DNA of 52,690 nucleotides from Chaetoceros tenuissimus. Lineage: Eukaryota > Bacillariophyta > Thalassiosirophyceae > Chaetocerotales > Chaetocerotaceae. The translations under genes were made by a program, and so were the position numbers. The notes under the pieces are model-generated. The model did no database searches. It had not been told where the DNA came from and saw only the letters and a program-made list of their open reading frames with translations. The stretch is taken from NCBI GenBank assembly GCA_021927905.1, contig BLLK01000066.1, positions 343 through 53,032 of the forward strand, read 5' to 3'. This document shows positions 1 through 10,594 of this stretch, piece by piece (positions within the stretch are counted from its first letter, which is position 1; the number at the start of each line of letters is the position of its first letter).

Positions 1-396
1 TCGCTAATTTCAAGGTAAGTACATTGTCTACAAAATCAATGACGCCGCCATGCATTTTGATGTCTGGAATACCAATGATGGTGTTCACTGCGACAGATGA
101 TCCAAGGGGAATGGACAGAATAAATGGTTTCTCATTAAAAGTGATACCGGTCTTGTACTGAACAATTGCTGTTAGTGCTCCGTGTTCATGAAGATCAACA
201 GGCTTATCTGAAGTTCTAGCAACGCTGAGACGAATGGGTTGGGTTCAAACGAAGCTGGGTCATCAAATTGGATATATTCAAGGACGATATCTGGATGAGT
301 ATGCATGATGTATTGGTGAACTCGAAGATTGCCAACAGAGAGAGCTGCACAAGAATCTGTGTGAGCCTTAATACGTAGAACCTTTTCGCCGTTCAA
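1..396 (-). pseudogene. retroelement aspartic protease region, cut by window edge
   Basis: Reading the minus strand from 396 to 1 gives a retropepsin-like stretch: PLLNGEKVLRIKAHTDSCAALS (seen as a beta strand followed by a D-S-C-A variant of the D-S/T-G-A active site), then after a frame break near 172 a segment resembling the second protease lobe, ending IIGIPNIKMHGGVIDF. It lies directly downstream of the gag remnant at 1448-2751 on the same strand, the usual gag-protease order. The active-site triad reads D-S-C rather than D-T/S-G, and the frame is broken, so it is probably dead. The rest of pol would lie to the left of base 1 and is not visible. Family assignment is by general similarity to LTR retroelement proteases, not by a search. 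Confidence 0.55.
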
Positions 397-415
397 GAGT
401 GGAAGACTGATGTAT

Positions 416-742
416 GGGAGGTCATTGTTGGTGGTAATTGGCGCTTTACATTATTGAGAAGTTGAGCAGAAATCACACATACTGCATCACCTTCGTCAGC
501 AAATTGCAAATCCTCAGAATCCTCAGAATCCTCAGAGGCTGCAGGAATAATTTCATTGGTGGACTCATTCATGAGGAATGGGAGGTCATTGTTATTGCAA
601 TTGTTGCTTCATGTTGGTGGAGGGATGTATTGGAGAGTTGAGCAATAATCACACAGACTGCATCGCCTTCTTCAGCAAATTGCAAATCCTCAGAATCCTC
701 AGAAGCTGGAGGAATAATCTCATTGGTGGACTCATCCACAGT
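416..742. repeat. imperfect tandem duplication, about 160 bp unit
   Basis: Two imperfect copies (about 416-575 and 578-742) share the blocks GAGGTCATTGTT, TTGAG(A)AGTTGAGCA, CAAATTGCAAATCCTCAGAA and CATTGGTGGACTCAT. On the minus strand they encode an acidic D/E/S-rich spacer (DESTNEIIPPASEDSEDLQF-like) between the gag and protease of the broken retroelement. Confidence 0.7.
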
Positions 743-873
743 AACATCCTTGGAGCGTTTGGAGTCAGTGAGAGGGTAAGTGTCCTAGTGAAAATATATA
801 AAAAAAATTTGTAAGTAAAAGGAGATGGACAATTGCCATCGTCAACTCAATCTTGAAACTCGTAAAGGCGTAA

Positions 874-2751
874 TCAAAAGTGGTGACATCCGTAGGTTTG
901 AAGGTCGAAAGGCGCAGAAAGTTTGTTGTAGTTGTAATGACTTTGGAGATTGGAGATTTGGAGATTGGAGATTGGAGATTTGGAGATTTGGAGATTTGGA
1001 GATTTGGAGATTTGGAGATTTGGAGATTGGAGATTTGGAGATTTGGAGATTGACGATGGTGATGTGAGAAATGAGATCAAAGAGAAATTTACCAAAGGAG
1101 TAAGTGGACGACGACCAATAGTGGAGCACTTATTGATGACATGACAATTGAACTCTTTGAAAAAATCCTCGACAGAAACAGTTCTGAAAGCAGGGCAGGA
1201 TTCTCTGGGAGAGCAACCTCTACCTGTGGAAACATCACCACAGCGGAAACATCCATTGTATCCATGTGGAAATTTACTGAGCTGGAGACTGAGATTGAAA
1301 CTTGAGCAACTGAGAAAACTGTTGACCTTGTTGTTCACGAAGGAGATCAATTTCCGCTTGCAACACGGCAACAGCAGTTCCAGATGAAGAAGGTCCTACG
1401 ACTTCTGCTAAAAGTTCCTTTTGCTTTTCCAATTTGAGGTAGGCGGACTAAGCAGCAGTACGAACCAAAAGAAGGGCTCTGAGGTGATCAGATTTGGTTT
1501 GCAAAGTGCTAGGGTCTACTAACTGAAAAGACTCGTCTTCATTGAGATTTCCTTGAATGATACTGGAAAGAGAATAAAAGAACTGATGAGCTAAAGTGAT
1601 ACCCCAAGCTGAACATTCATTAGGAAGATTGGCAGCCTTGGCAGTAAAATCATCGTACAACTCATCTGGAGTGCCGGAACCTTGTTTGAGCTTGTGGATT
1701 TCAAGCACAATTTCATTGACTGAACGGTGAATGGTTTTCAAATCATCTTCACCAAGGTATTGGGTTTTCCAAGAGGCAATGAAAGCTCATACGAGAATTC
1801 TGTCAGCAAATTTAGCGAGAGAAGCAGATAGGTCTGGGCATAAGGAGCATCAGAAGCAAGCAACTTAGGGCGGAAACCAAAGATATCATGGAAATGAGTT
1901 TGATTTTCCAAAAAATCCAACTTGTCAAAATAACCATAGGAAGAAACATCACCAGGGTTGACATTAGCCGCAGGTGTTTTGGCAAGGAACGCATCCAATT
2001 TGGACTGAGCAGGTGGAGTAGGAGTGACAGAAGGAGGAGTAGTTGCAGCAGAACGGGTAGGAGTCTGAAAGAGATTGCAAGCTACACCATTGAGATGTGA
2101 CTGACCCGGAGCACGAGTGTGTCTAGCAGGTGTAGAGACAGTGCTTACATCAGAAATTGGAGTACCATCATCATCCCAATTACGAGTACGAGCTTGGGTA
2201 GGGAGCTCCAAGGTAAAGAACATGACATGGTCCTGAAGAGTGGATTCAGAAGGTAGGATATCAGAAACAGGGATGTTGCATTCAAACTGGACTGCAGAGA
2301 GTCCAGCCCTACGTTTGGCAGAATCATTGAAATGTTCAAAGTCGTCAAACGGTTCCTTGAGCACTTTCTTCCAAAGCTTGTTGAAGGACAAGTTTTCAAC
2401 TTTGAAAGGAGCATCAAGAACACAAGTACAGGCATCCAGAGCATCTGCATTACATAAAACAAGAGAAGTGATTGGAATCACTTGTTGGAGTACAGACATA
2501 AGCTCAGCAGGAGTATGGTCGTCCTCAAGGCGGAGAAGTTCATCGGAAAAGCGGTAGAATGCATTCTGACGAGAGTGAATCAGCGCAGTGAGGCTTGGGA
2601 GAGAAGGAAGGATTACAGATCTTTTGTCTTTTCCAATGATCACATCTTTCATGCCAGAAGCTTGAAGGACTTTAGAAATGGAACTAGACCAAGGACCAGA
2701 AGAAGAACGGCCTCTAGAGGCAGAACGGGAAGCAGAGCGTTGAGCAGACAT
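874..2751 (-). pseudogene. LTR retroelement gag, broken
   Basis: The longest open part is 2751-1738, about 337 residues from an ATG, starting with an S/R-rich stretch (SAQRSASRSASRGRSSSG) and followed by a mostly helical region. The frame then shifts near 1740 into a second segment (1741-1448), hits TAG at 1450-1448, and continues in frame as a Q/E/L-rich coiled coil. A Cys-rich knuckle-like stretch (CFRCGDVSTGRGC...ESCP) follows in another frame near 1180-1260. This order (basic/Ser-rich head, helical capsid-like body, coiled coil, Cys cluster, then protease) is that of a gag polyprotein. At least two frameshifts and one stop make it a pseudogene. It sits directly behind a PBS (2782-2793) and LTR (2794-2965). 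Not assigned to Copia or Gypsy with confidence. Confidence 0.6.
942..1052. repeat. short tandem repeat of GGAGATT / GGAGATTT
   Basis: About fourteen copies of a 7- or 8-base unit, GGAGATT(T), run without interruption. The mix of 7- and 8-mers means any reading frame through it changes phase repeatedly. On the minus strand it reads as S-K-S-P-N-L-Q-I-type low-complexity peptide within the broken retroelement. Confidence 0.9.
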
Positions 2752-2781
2752 AGTTATCGGTGGGTGGGTATTTCCTCTTAA

Positions 2782-2793
2782 GATTCGGTGCCA
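2782..2793 (-). promoter_or_regulatory. primer binding site of the minus-strand LTR element
   Basis: On the minus strand TGGCACCGAATC starts immediately after the LTR end. A leading TGG complementary to the CCA tail of a tRNA, touching the LTR with no spacer, is the classical arrangement. Which tRNA it matches was not determined. Confidence 0.6.
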
Positions 2794-2965
2794 TGTAACA
2801 CATAAAAAGAGGGTTGATAGAATCTTATAATTAAAAGCTATTCAGAAAGGTGTTGGATATGTTGTTGGATATCTGTTGGAAGAATTCTTCGGAATCTTGA
2901 GAATAATGAGACTCGTCATATCTTTGACATCAATCGTGGAGCTATATTAGTAAATGAGTGTTACA
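2794..2965 (-). repeat. 5' LTR (172 bp) of the minus-strand retroelement
   Basis: The block begins TGTAACA and ends TGTTACA on the plus strand, a perfect 7-bp terminal inverted repeat of the kind that closes LTRs (5'-TG...CA-3'). On the minus strand its end is followed at once by a TGG-type primer binding site and then, 30 bp on, by the gag ATG at 2751. The partner LTR would be left of the window, so identity of the pair cannot be tested. If real, the flanking GAAAA at 2966-2970 would be one copy of the target duplication. Confidence 0.6.
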
Positions 2966-4700
2966 GAAAACAGGTGATGGTTTTACTATCAATGGTGATA
3001 GTTATGTTATTTCTTCTCCAAGTTTTGTTGCCAACTCAATATCAAATCAATATCAGACAATTCCAGCAGGTGTAGACCCTGGTGCTGGGTACTCTTACAT
3101 CACCACCTCCTCCAGCTGCTCCAACAGCTCCTGCACCGGTTCCTCCTATCCCTGCCACTATCACTAACAATAAAGCTTTTGGCTTGTCTGCATCAAGGGG
3201 AGGTAATGGTGATGCTATTGTCATCCCTACTGTAAATTGGCAATTATATTCTAGTTAAATTATTTGAATTGTCACTGATGGCTGGTCTATTTTTCTTGTC
3301 CCCTGCACCGGTTCCTACTATCCCTGCCACTATCACTAACAATAATGCATGTCAAGCTTTTGGCTTGTCTGCATCAAGGGGAGGTAATGGTGATGCTATT
3401 GTCATCCCTACTGTAAATTGGCAATTATATTCTGGTTAAATTATTTGAATTGTCACTGATGGCTGGCCTATTTTTCTTGTCCCCTGCACCGGTTCCTACT
3501 ATCCCTGCCACTATCACTAACAATAATGCATGTCAAGCTTTTGGCTTGTCTGCATCAAGGGGAGGTAATGGTGATGCTATTGTCATCCCTACTGTAAATT
3601 GGCAATTATATTCTGGTTAAATTATTTGAATTGTCACTGATGGCTGGCCTATTTTTCTTGTCCGAGAGATTGTTCCAGGGACTATTACTTTGTTCCATTT
3701 GTACCCCAATTTATGCCATTTGAGCATTCATTACAACCACCATTTCAACAACTAGATCATCCTTTGATGTTGATGTTGAATCTTTTCTGTATCCTACTCT
3801 GACTGCAATTGAACATCAGTGTGGTACTAGAGTTGGTATTCATTCATGGGCAGATACAAATTGTGCTTGGAAACATGCCTATGTTGAAGAGTTTTTTGTT
3901 GACACATTTGTTACTGCTGCTGGATTTAGTGCTTCTCTTGGAACTATCCCAGATTTATCCATTGCAAATGACCTTTATGCTTATGACAAAGACAAAGGCA
4001 AGACATACATCATCTAATATAATAATTCTATTTACCTTGGTGATAAAATGGATTCAAATTCAGGCTGAAGAATCAGTGGTCAGGGTTGGATCCACATGCT
4101 CAGACAATTACCTTTTCCAGTGGTACTGTTATTCAAGTAGAATATGATGGGGCATTACCATTTATTCCTATCTGTCGTCCTACTGCTAATGAAATTCATA
4201 GCTGTCAAAGACTTGTCATGTCTGCTAAGTTTCCATGCAATCCTAGTATACCTGGAGATTACTTCTCTCAGCCAAGATTTGTGTTCTATACTTCCTCTAG
4301 CATTCTTGATTAAGCATAAGATGATCAAGTTGGAGCTTCTCTCACATCACAACACTTACTATCTGCTGTGCAATTGACTTCTGTACTTCACCTGTGTGAG
4401 GATATTTTCAAATCACTCTAAGCAATGAATTCCTATAAAAGTAAGGATAGTATGAGCCCTGAGGATTGCACAAAAGCTCTCCAATAGGAACATTCTTAAG
4501 GACTACAGCTGAGATCCTTGCAGTAGAAAGAGGAAATGGAGTAGACCCCCTCTTATTCAATGTAGAAGAGATGACTTGGCTCACCTAACAAATGTAGATA
4601 GGGACATCAATACAAGCACTTAAAGACAATGGCTTATCAATTCATACAGGAATGAAAGGATTAACAATGTGGACCACATCTGATGAATTCCTCATGGAAG
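2966..4700 (+). pseudogene. degenerate Copia-type pol fragment (protease region onward)
   Basis: Between about 3660 and 4320, pieces in several frames line up with the N-terminal part of a diatom Copia polyprotein: H-S-W-A-D-T-N-C-A (protease active-site-like, about 3841), the strand VTAAGFSASLGTIPDLSIAN, NSIYLGDKM, and then in another frame FSSGTVIQVEYDGALPFIPI followed by RPTANEIHSC (about 4104-4215). Beyond 4380 short matches such as YKSKDSMSPEDCTKAL suggest the start of the integrase region, now full of stops. The first 165 bases (2966-3130) encode a low-complexity peptide that may belong to the same element. No complete domain survives. Confidence 0.5.
3131..3662. repeat. tandem repeat, three copies of about 181 bp
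   Basis: Copies start at 3131, 3303 and 3484, each beginning CTGCACCGGTTCCT and containing GCATCAAGGGGAGGTAATGG. The second and third copies are nearly identical. The first lacks nine bases (TGCATGTCA region), making it 172 bp. The array interrupts the Copia fragment and ends at the junction ...TTCTTGTCC|GAGAG. Confidence 0.85.
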
Positions 4701-5230
4701 AAGCCAAGCAGTATATTAGTGGAAATGTGCTCCATATTCAATAAAGTCAGGTATCCAAGAAAGTTGGACATGTTCTGTATGTGGTGTCTCTTGGATTAAA
4801 TATGATCTATTTAGAAATCATAAGATACACCACAGAACAATCCAAATATCTTTATACAGAAAAGATGTGGAACAACTGAACAGATTATAAATAATAGTCA
4901 TTTAAACCCAGTAGAGGTTCAAGGTTGTTTGAGAAATATTATTGCTGGTCAAAGAATTCATAATCTTGCAAAAATTGTTTTACCAAAGATAAGTGACCAT
5001 ATAGATGAAACAGATCAAGAATTTGTCAAGAAGAAATTGAGGAAGAAGAATCAGATCATTTTCTTGTTGAAACAGAAAAACATACTAGAAATGTGTGATG
5101 TTATTCAAACAGAGGAGACAAACAATACAAAATTGAAAGTTCTATTGGAAGTGACCAAGAAATATCAGTCAGGATATCATGTTGACATCATTCTCTTCAT
5201 ACTGACTTTGCTTGTGCAGATTCTAGCCTG
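4701..5230. other. no recognisable gene; short open frame of unknown origin
   Basis: An open stretch on the plus strand (about 4929-5324) encodes a Lys/Glu-rich peptide followed by a hydrophobic tail. Its last part lies inside the inverted-repeat element that begins at 5231, so it is unlikely to be a real gene. The rest has many stops in all frames and reads as decayed transposon DNA. Confidence 0.4.
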
Positions 5231-5882
5231 TGCACAAATTGGGGGGTATATTTTCATCTTTTTAGAAGAGGGGAGGGGCTTAAGTAAAAACATCTCCTGC
5301 AACATTTCTATATTTGCACAGTAGGCTCTCTGCTGCTGCTCTCTTTCCGCATCTCCAACACCAAACTTAACAACATCACAAATGAACACCACAATAGAGT
5401 GAATGCAAAGGCTCTGTACATAAGAAAGAAATGATATTGAAACAAATCTTTTATATTGATAAACAATTATTAGTCTCTATGTATTGCATCAAATGCTGTT
5501 GTTTGTAAAGTGTTGGGAATTGATTTCTATCGATTCAAAAGTGTTGTGTGTTTCCCACCTTTTCGGTCTTGAATTCCTCTACTATAGTATCTCTTCTACA
5601 TGGTAGAAACTCATGCTTCCTTTGCAATCTATTCAAGTTTTACCTATAGTCCTATATTCGAAAATCTGCACTAGTTTCCACTGATAGGAATTGGGTCTAT
5701 TCAATGCATTTCATGCAAATTGGAGGTGAATTAGGTTTTTGTTAGCATTGCTGTTGCGTGAACTTCCGGGTCTTTTCTTAAAGTTAAATTAGTTTAAGAA
5801 AATCTGCAAAGTCGAATTAACAGTGATTTAGCTTAAAATTGTGTATTTCCCCCAGATGAAAATATACCCCCTAATTTGTGCA
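5231..5882. mobile_element. inverted-repeat element (MITE-like), 652 bp
   Basis: The first 29 bases (5231-5259, beginning TGCACAAATT and ending TTTTCATCT) are the reverse complement of 5854-5882 with a single mismatch. The interior carries no convincing ORF. Both ends sit in the palindrome GTGCAC (5230-5235 and 5878-5883), which may be a 6-bp target duplication or part of the inverted repeat. This is the structure of a small non-autonomous DNA transposon. No transposase is present in the window. Confidence 0.55.
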
Positions 5883-6429
5883 CGGGGTAGATTCTAAGAG
5901 AGGATAATGCTTCCTTAAAATGCTTTGGAAGGGTTCAAGAATGGTTTCAAAGATTTGGTAGAGAATTAACTTTGGAAAATATCATGTCTAGAAAGAATCT
6001 ATTCGAGACATTAGAAAATGTTGTTTATTATAATGCAAAGAAAGAATTCAAGCCAAGATCCAAAATTATAGAATTACTTGCAGGTGGACCCAATTCACTA
6101 TCTTTTTGCTATTGACTGATGGTAGAATCAATGCTTTCGAAAATACAATCTTCAAATACTTAGAACATGAGGCCAATCATAAAAGGAATTCCTTCTATTT
6201 GCATTTGTTTAGTAATTGGTTTGATGACAAGTTCTCTGATATCGAAACATCCTTTGGTTACATGATGATATATAAGAAGCAAATGGAAAAAATATGCCAA
6301 TTGAAAATGATCAGCTTGGAACAAGCAATGTTTGCCTGTATTTTATATTTCTAGATGCAGCAACAATAGCAAAGTCATCACGCTCCAGTCTTGAGCCATT
6401 TCTAATACCTTTGAATCTTTACTAAAACA
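5883..6429. other. unassigned degenerate sequence
   Basis: Plus-strand frames show short coding-like pieces (for example around 5915-6110, F-G-R-V-Q-E-W-F-Q-R-F-G, and 6106-6354) joined by stops and frame changes. They may be eroded transposon or captured viral-type helicase/Rep-like sequence, but no motif is clear enough to name. Confidence 0.3.
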
Positions 6430-7345
6430 ACATGTGACTCAAATGCAAGTTTGGAAAATGCTTCTTCTGCCAAGATGAAATTGAATACATCATCACCAAT
6501 GATGGAATCAAGCCAAATCCAAAGAAAATACAGGCAATTTTAGACATCCAGCGTCCTACTAAGACCAGTGAAGTCCGCCACATTGTCAGTATGGTACATA
6601 GATGTATGGCCTTCTAGGTCTCATATTTGGACTCCACATACTGAATTGACTGCAGGAAAGGACAAGAATGCCAAAGTCAATTGGACTGAAGAACATGAAA
6701 CTGCATTCAAAGAGATCAAGAAGATCATCGCAGAGGAGACACTTCTAGCATGCCCAGATTTCAAAAAAAGTTTATTATTTATTTGGACGCAAGTGATTAT
6801 CAATTTGAAGCAGCTATCATGCAAGAAGATGAATATGGCATTCTTTGTCAACTAGCTTTCTATACACGTAAACTAAATAGTGATCAAAAGAATCAAACTA
6901 CAACTGAAAAAGAGTTGCTTAGTATTGTTGAGACACTCAATAAGTTTCGTAACATTTTACTTGGATATGAGATCAATGTCTATACTGATCACAAGAATCA
7001 ATAACTCTCAAAGGCATAAAAGATGGGAATCTCTAGTCCAAGAATTTGGGATAAATATTATTCACATTGCTGGAGCAGAAAACACAGTTGCTGATGCCTT
7101 ATCTCAACTTCCTTGAGCTAATCATAAAGATTACAAGGACATGTCAAAAGAAGAGAGGCTCCAGATATTGTCCCCAATGATGCAACAGGGTAGATGAGTT
7201 GTGTTCTCTCTTACAGAAGTACCAATGGACTCCAAAGCTCCATGCAAAGCACATGAAGATTACGACCATGAGCTCTGTGCTCTCATACAAGTTAATGATT
7301 TCTATGTCACTGTAACTGTAAACTCAGCAGATTGCTTCGTCAGTG
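6430..7345 (+). pseudogene. Ty3/Gypsy pol fragment, copy A (RT end and RNase H)
   Basis: In mixed frames this stretch carries the end of a reverse transcriptase (CFFCQDEIEYI...GIKPNPKKIQAIL) and an RNase H domain: IYLDASDYQFEAAIMQ (6774-6830), FYTRKLNSDQKN, TTTEKELLSIVETLNKF, and YTDHKNQ (about 6990). It ends with the hinge IIHIAGAENTVADALSQLP (up to 7116). The order and motifs are typical of Ty3/Gypsy, where RNase H follows RT. The copy is about 85-90% similar by eye to 8020-8945 (copy B). The N-terminal RT and integrase are missing, and at least three frame breaks are present. Confidence 0.7.
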
Positions 7346-10009
7346 TCGAAAGTACTTTTGAAAGCTCTACTCAAATGTCATGAAATGCTTTTTGATGGCA
7401 CTTTAGGTGAATGGAAAGGCAAATCCAATAGATATTAAACTAAAAGAAGGGTCTAAACCTTACTATTGTCCACCTATGAAAGTACCACACATTAATGAAG
7501 CTACTTTTAAAAAGGACCATGATCACTTAGTCCAAATTGGAGTACTTACCAAAGTCAATAATTCCAAATGGGGAGCACCTAGCTTCATCATTCCAAAGAA
7601 AGACGGCACAGTTGGTTTTGTCACAGATTTTCATAAACTAAATTTGATGATCAAAGAAAATCCATACATCCCACACATTAGAGACATGTTGTTAAAAGTT
7701 AGGTTTTCCAATATGTTACATCTTTAGATCTAGTAATGGGTGTTTATAATATTAAACTTTCAGAAGAACTGTTAGGTTTTCCAATATGTTACATCTTTAG
7801 ATCTAGTAATGGGTTTTTATAATATTAAACTTTCAGAAGACGCTAAGGAAATTTGTACTGTCACAACACCTTGGGGCAATGGGAGTGGCATTGCACATGA
7901 CGTATTCCAGATGAATAACCTTTTCAACAGTACGCTGCTACATTGATGATCTCTTAGTTATCACCCATGATTCTTTCAAGAAGCATCTGGAGGAGTTAGA
8001 AAAAGTTTTCCTCCTACTTGAGAAAGCTGGACTCAAATGCAAGTTCTGAAAATGCTTCTTCTGCCAAGATGAAATTAAATACCTTGGTTACATCATCATC
8101 CGTGAGAAAGTTCAGGCAAGCAAATTTAGACATCCTTCTACAACCAGTGAAGTCTGCCACTTTGTCAGTATGGTGCAGTACTACAGAGATGTATGGCCTT
8201 CTAGGTCTCATATTTGGACTCCACATACTGAATTGACTGCAGGAAAAGGGCAAAAATGCCAAAGTCAATTGGACTGAAAAACATGAAACTGCATTCAAAG
8301 AGATCAAGAAGATCATCGCAGAGGAGACACTTCTCACATATCCAGATTTCAGCAAAAAGTTTATTATTTTGATTATCAACTTGGAGCAGCTATCATGCAA
8401 GAAGATGAATATGGCATTCTTCAAACACTACCTTTCTATACACGTAAACTAAATAGTGATCAAAAGAATCAAACTACAACAGAAAAAAAGTTGTTTGGTA
8501 TTGTTGAGACACTCAATGAGTTTCAAAACATTTTACTTGGATATATGATTGATGTCTATATTGATCACTAGAATCTCACCTTCGCTGCAGATGACAATAA
8601 CTCTCAAAGACATAAAAGATGGGAATCTCTAGTCCAACATAAAAGATGGGAATCTCTAGTCCAAGAATTTGGGATAAATATTATACACATTGCTGGAGCA
8701 GAAAACACAGTTGCTGACACCTTATCTCAATTTCCTAAAGCTGACCGTATCAAACAATACAAAGAGATAGTGAAAAACGAAAGACTCTAGAATTTACTAC
8801 CACACATACAACAGGGTAGATGAGTTGTGTACGCTCTTACAGAAGTACCAATGGACTCCGAAGCTCCATGCAATCTGTACCCTCATGCAAGTTAACAATT
8901 TCTATGTCACTGTACACTCAGCAGATTGCTTTGTCAGTGTTGATTCTGATGAACTTGCGCCACAAATTGTGGAGGAGGAACAGAAACAACTGTTGTGGGG
9001 TTCTAGTAAGGAATCTCTTGCTCTTAAAACAGCCCTGGGGAAGAAAGAACCAAACTTTAAATACAGAGAAGTCAAGGGGAGAAGACTTCTCCATTTCTAC
9101 AGAAAGATTTAAGTACCCTCAAATCTCCGTAATTGAGTACTCACTTGGTATAACCATTACCTATGTCATCCTCAAGAAGACAGATTGGCCAGTACTATTA
9201 AACAAATAGCTACTTGGAATGGTATTGTATACCAGGCTAGAAACCTATGCTGTAAGTGTAAGACTTGTCAAAAGTGCAAGAAGTGCAGTAACAAATATGG
9301 TCATGTGCTGCCTAAAGAGCCAGAAGATTTACTTCCATGGGACACTTTGTATGTAGATCTTGTTGGTCCTTATTCTCTCAAGGCAAATGTACACCAGTTA
9401 GATGGGAAGACCATTGAAACAAGAAATTAAATTACTTGCAATGACATTCATTGATCCCACTACTGGTTGGTTTGAATGAACTCTAGATGACAATAGCTCT
9501 TCAGCAATATTGCAATTACTTGATACTGTTTGGCTTTCTAGATATCCTAAGTATTGTATGACAATGGCTCTGAATTCAAGAAAGATTTTCAACCCTTGCT
9601 CAAAGACTTTGCAGTCAAACCCAAATGCACAACCATCAAGAATCTCCAAGCTAATTCTATACTCAAAAGAATCCATCAAGTGACAGGCAATATGCTTACG
9701 TCTTTGGATCTTTCAAATCAAGAGTTTGACATTAGAGACTTTCATTGGACTCCAAGGCTATGGTCAATTGCATATGCTATACGCTGTAGTCATCATAGTA
9801 CTTTAGGTGCTACACCGGGACAGTTAGTTTTTGGGAGTGATTTGATATTTCTTATACTTATGAAGTTGCTGAGGAAGCAGTGACAACATTTGTGAAAATA
9901 GTAAGCGCATAGATCAGGATTATAACGTTGGCAATAGAGTGTACATCATTAAAGATGTTAACTATCAAAAGTTGACTGGCCCACATGAAGGTCCCTATAA
10001 TATTATTTG
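7346..10009 (+). pseudogene. Ty3/Gypsy pol, copy B (RT, RNase H, integrase), broken
   Basis: This copy has the full domain order. The RT N-terminus runs from about 7386 (DIKLKEGSKPYYCPP, then WGAPSFIIPKKDGTVGFVTDF). A YIDDLL-type catalytic block (R-C-Y-I-D-D-L-L-V-I-T) lies near 7935-7965. RNase H lies around 8340-8740, ending AENTVADTLSQFP. The integrase includes a zinc-type Cys cluster (CCKCKTCQKCKKC, about 9247-9290), the W-D-T-L-Y-V-D-L-V-G-P block (about 9340) and YDNGSEFKKDF (about 9556). The end resembles the chromodomain-proximal tail GPHEGPYNII. Frames are broken in many places, including a 73-bp internal duplication at 7698-7840. No LTRs were recognised at its borders, and it joins a Copia scrap at about 10010. 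Confidence 0.7.
7698..7840. repeat. tandem duplication of 70-73 bp inside Gypsy RT
   Basis: The block beginning GTTAGGTTTTCCAATATGTT occurs at 7698-7770 and again at 7771-7840 with a single clear substitution in the shared part. It duplicates the S-L-D-L-V-M-G-x-Y-N-I-K-L-S segment of reverse transcriptase and shifts the frame. Confidence 0.85.
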
Positions 10010-10594
10010 AGTGTAGGCATATGAACTGGGAGTTCTTCTTCAGCATCTGGATAGAACTCCATCCAATCTATATGGTTAACTGATGCACCATTAAGCAGAC
10101 TGACTACATCATCTGGCCTTAGTGGATCAAACCTGAGCTCTCCAGGTATGGCTTTCCTTTGCTTTTCAAGGTAACACCTATCAAGGTGATTGAATATCCT
10201 ATATACTGCATCAAGATGTCCTTCACCTGGGTCACATAGGTGCTGTGAAAGCACACTAACTTCAGTCAAGATATCAATCTGTCCAAGCTTACATGCCCAA
10301 CAAAGTACACAGATATACTGTTTGTACTGTTTGTACTTAGAAAGCTCTGGAGTAACATCAATCTCAGGAATATAGCTGGAAGGAAAAGGAAGCTTGCCAT
10401 CACCCCTTTTATGCAAAGGGATTGCATCAGTAGCCAAATCCTTCTTTACAATGTCAATGACCTCAATGCAGTTGGCACTCCAAATGATCCTACCATCATC
10501 AGTCTGAATACATTCAATGCCACCACCAAGATATCTAGCTGATCCAACCACTGAAATGCCACCACCAAGATATCTAGCTGATCCAACCACTGAA
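10010..10594 (-). pseudogene. Copia reverse transcriptase C-terminal fragment
   Basis: The minus strand has an open frame of about 195 codons with the connection region between Copia RT and RNase H: Y-L-G-G-G-I-E near the start, FPSSYIPEIDVTPELSK, WACKLGQIDILTEVSVLSQH, then GHLDAVYRIFNHLDR and EFYPDAEEELP at the end. The same region is found at 19600-20130 (YLGADFAKFE, ARWLCELGRVDVLTKISLLS, GHLHQALHMFKYLK), so the two are related Copia lineages. It lacks the catalytic YVDD block and the RNase H core, and runs head-on into the Gypsy copy at its 3' side. Confidence 0.7.
10517..10594. repeat. perfect 39-bp tandem duplication
   Basis: The 39-base block starting ATGCCACCACCAAGATATCT is repeated back to back (10517-10555 and 10556-10594). 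It adds 13 residues in frame to the Copia fragment (V-G-S-A-R-Y-L-G-G-G-I repeated). Confidence 0.95.
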
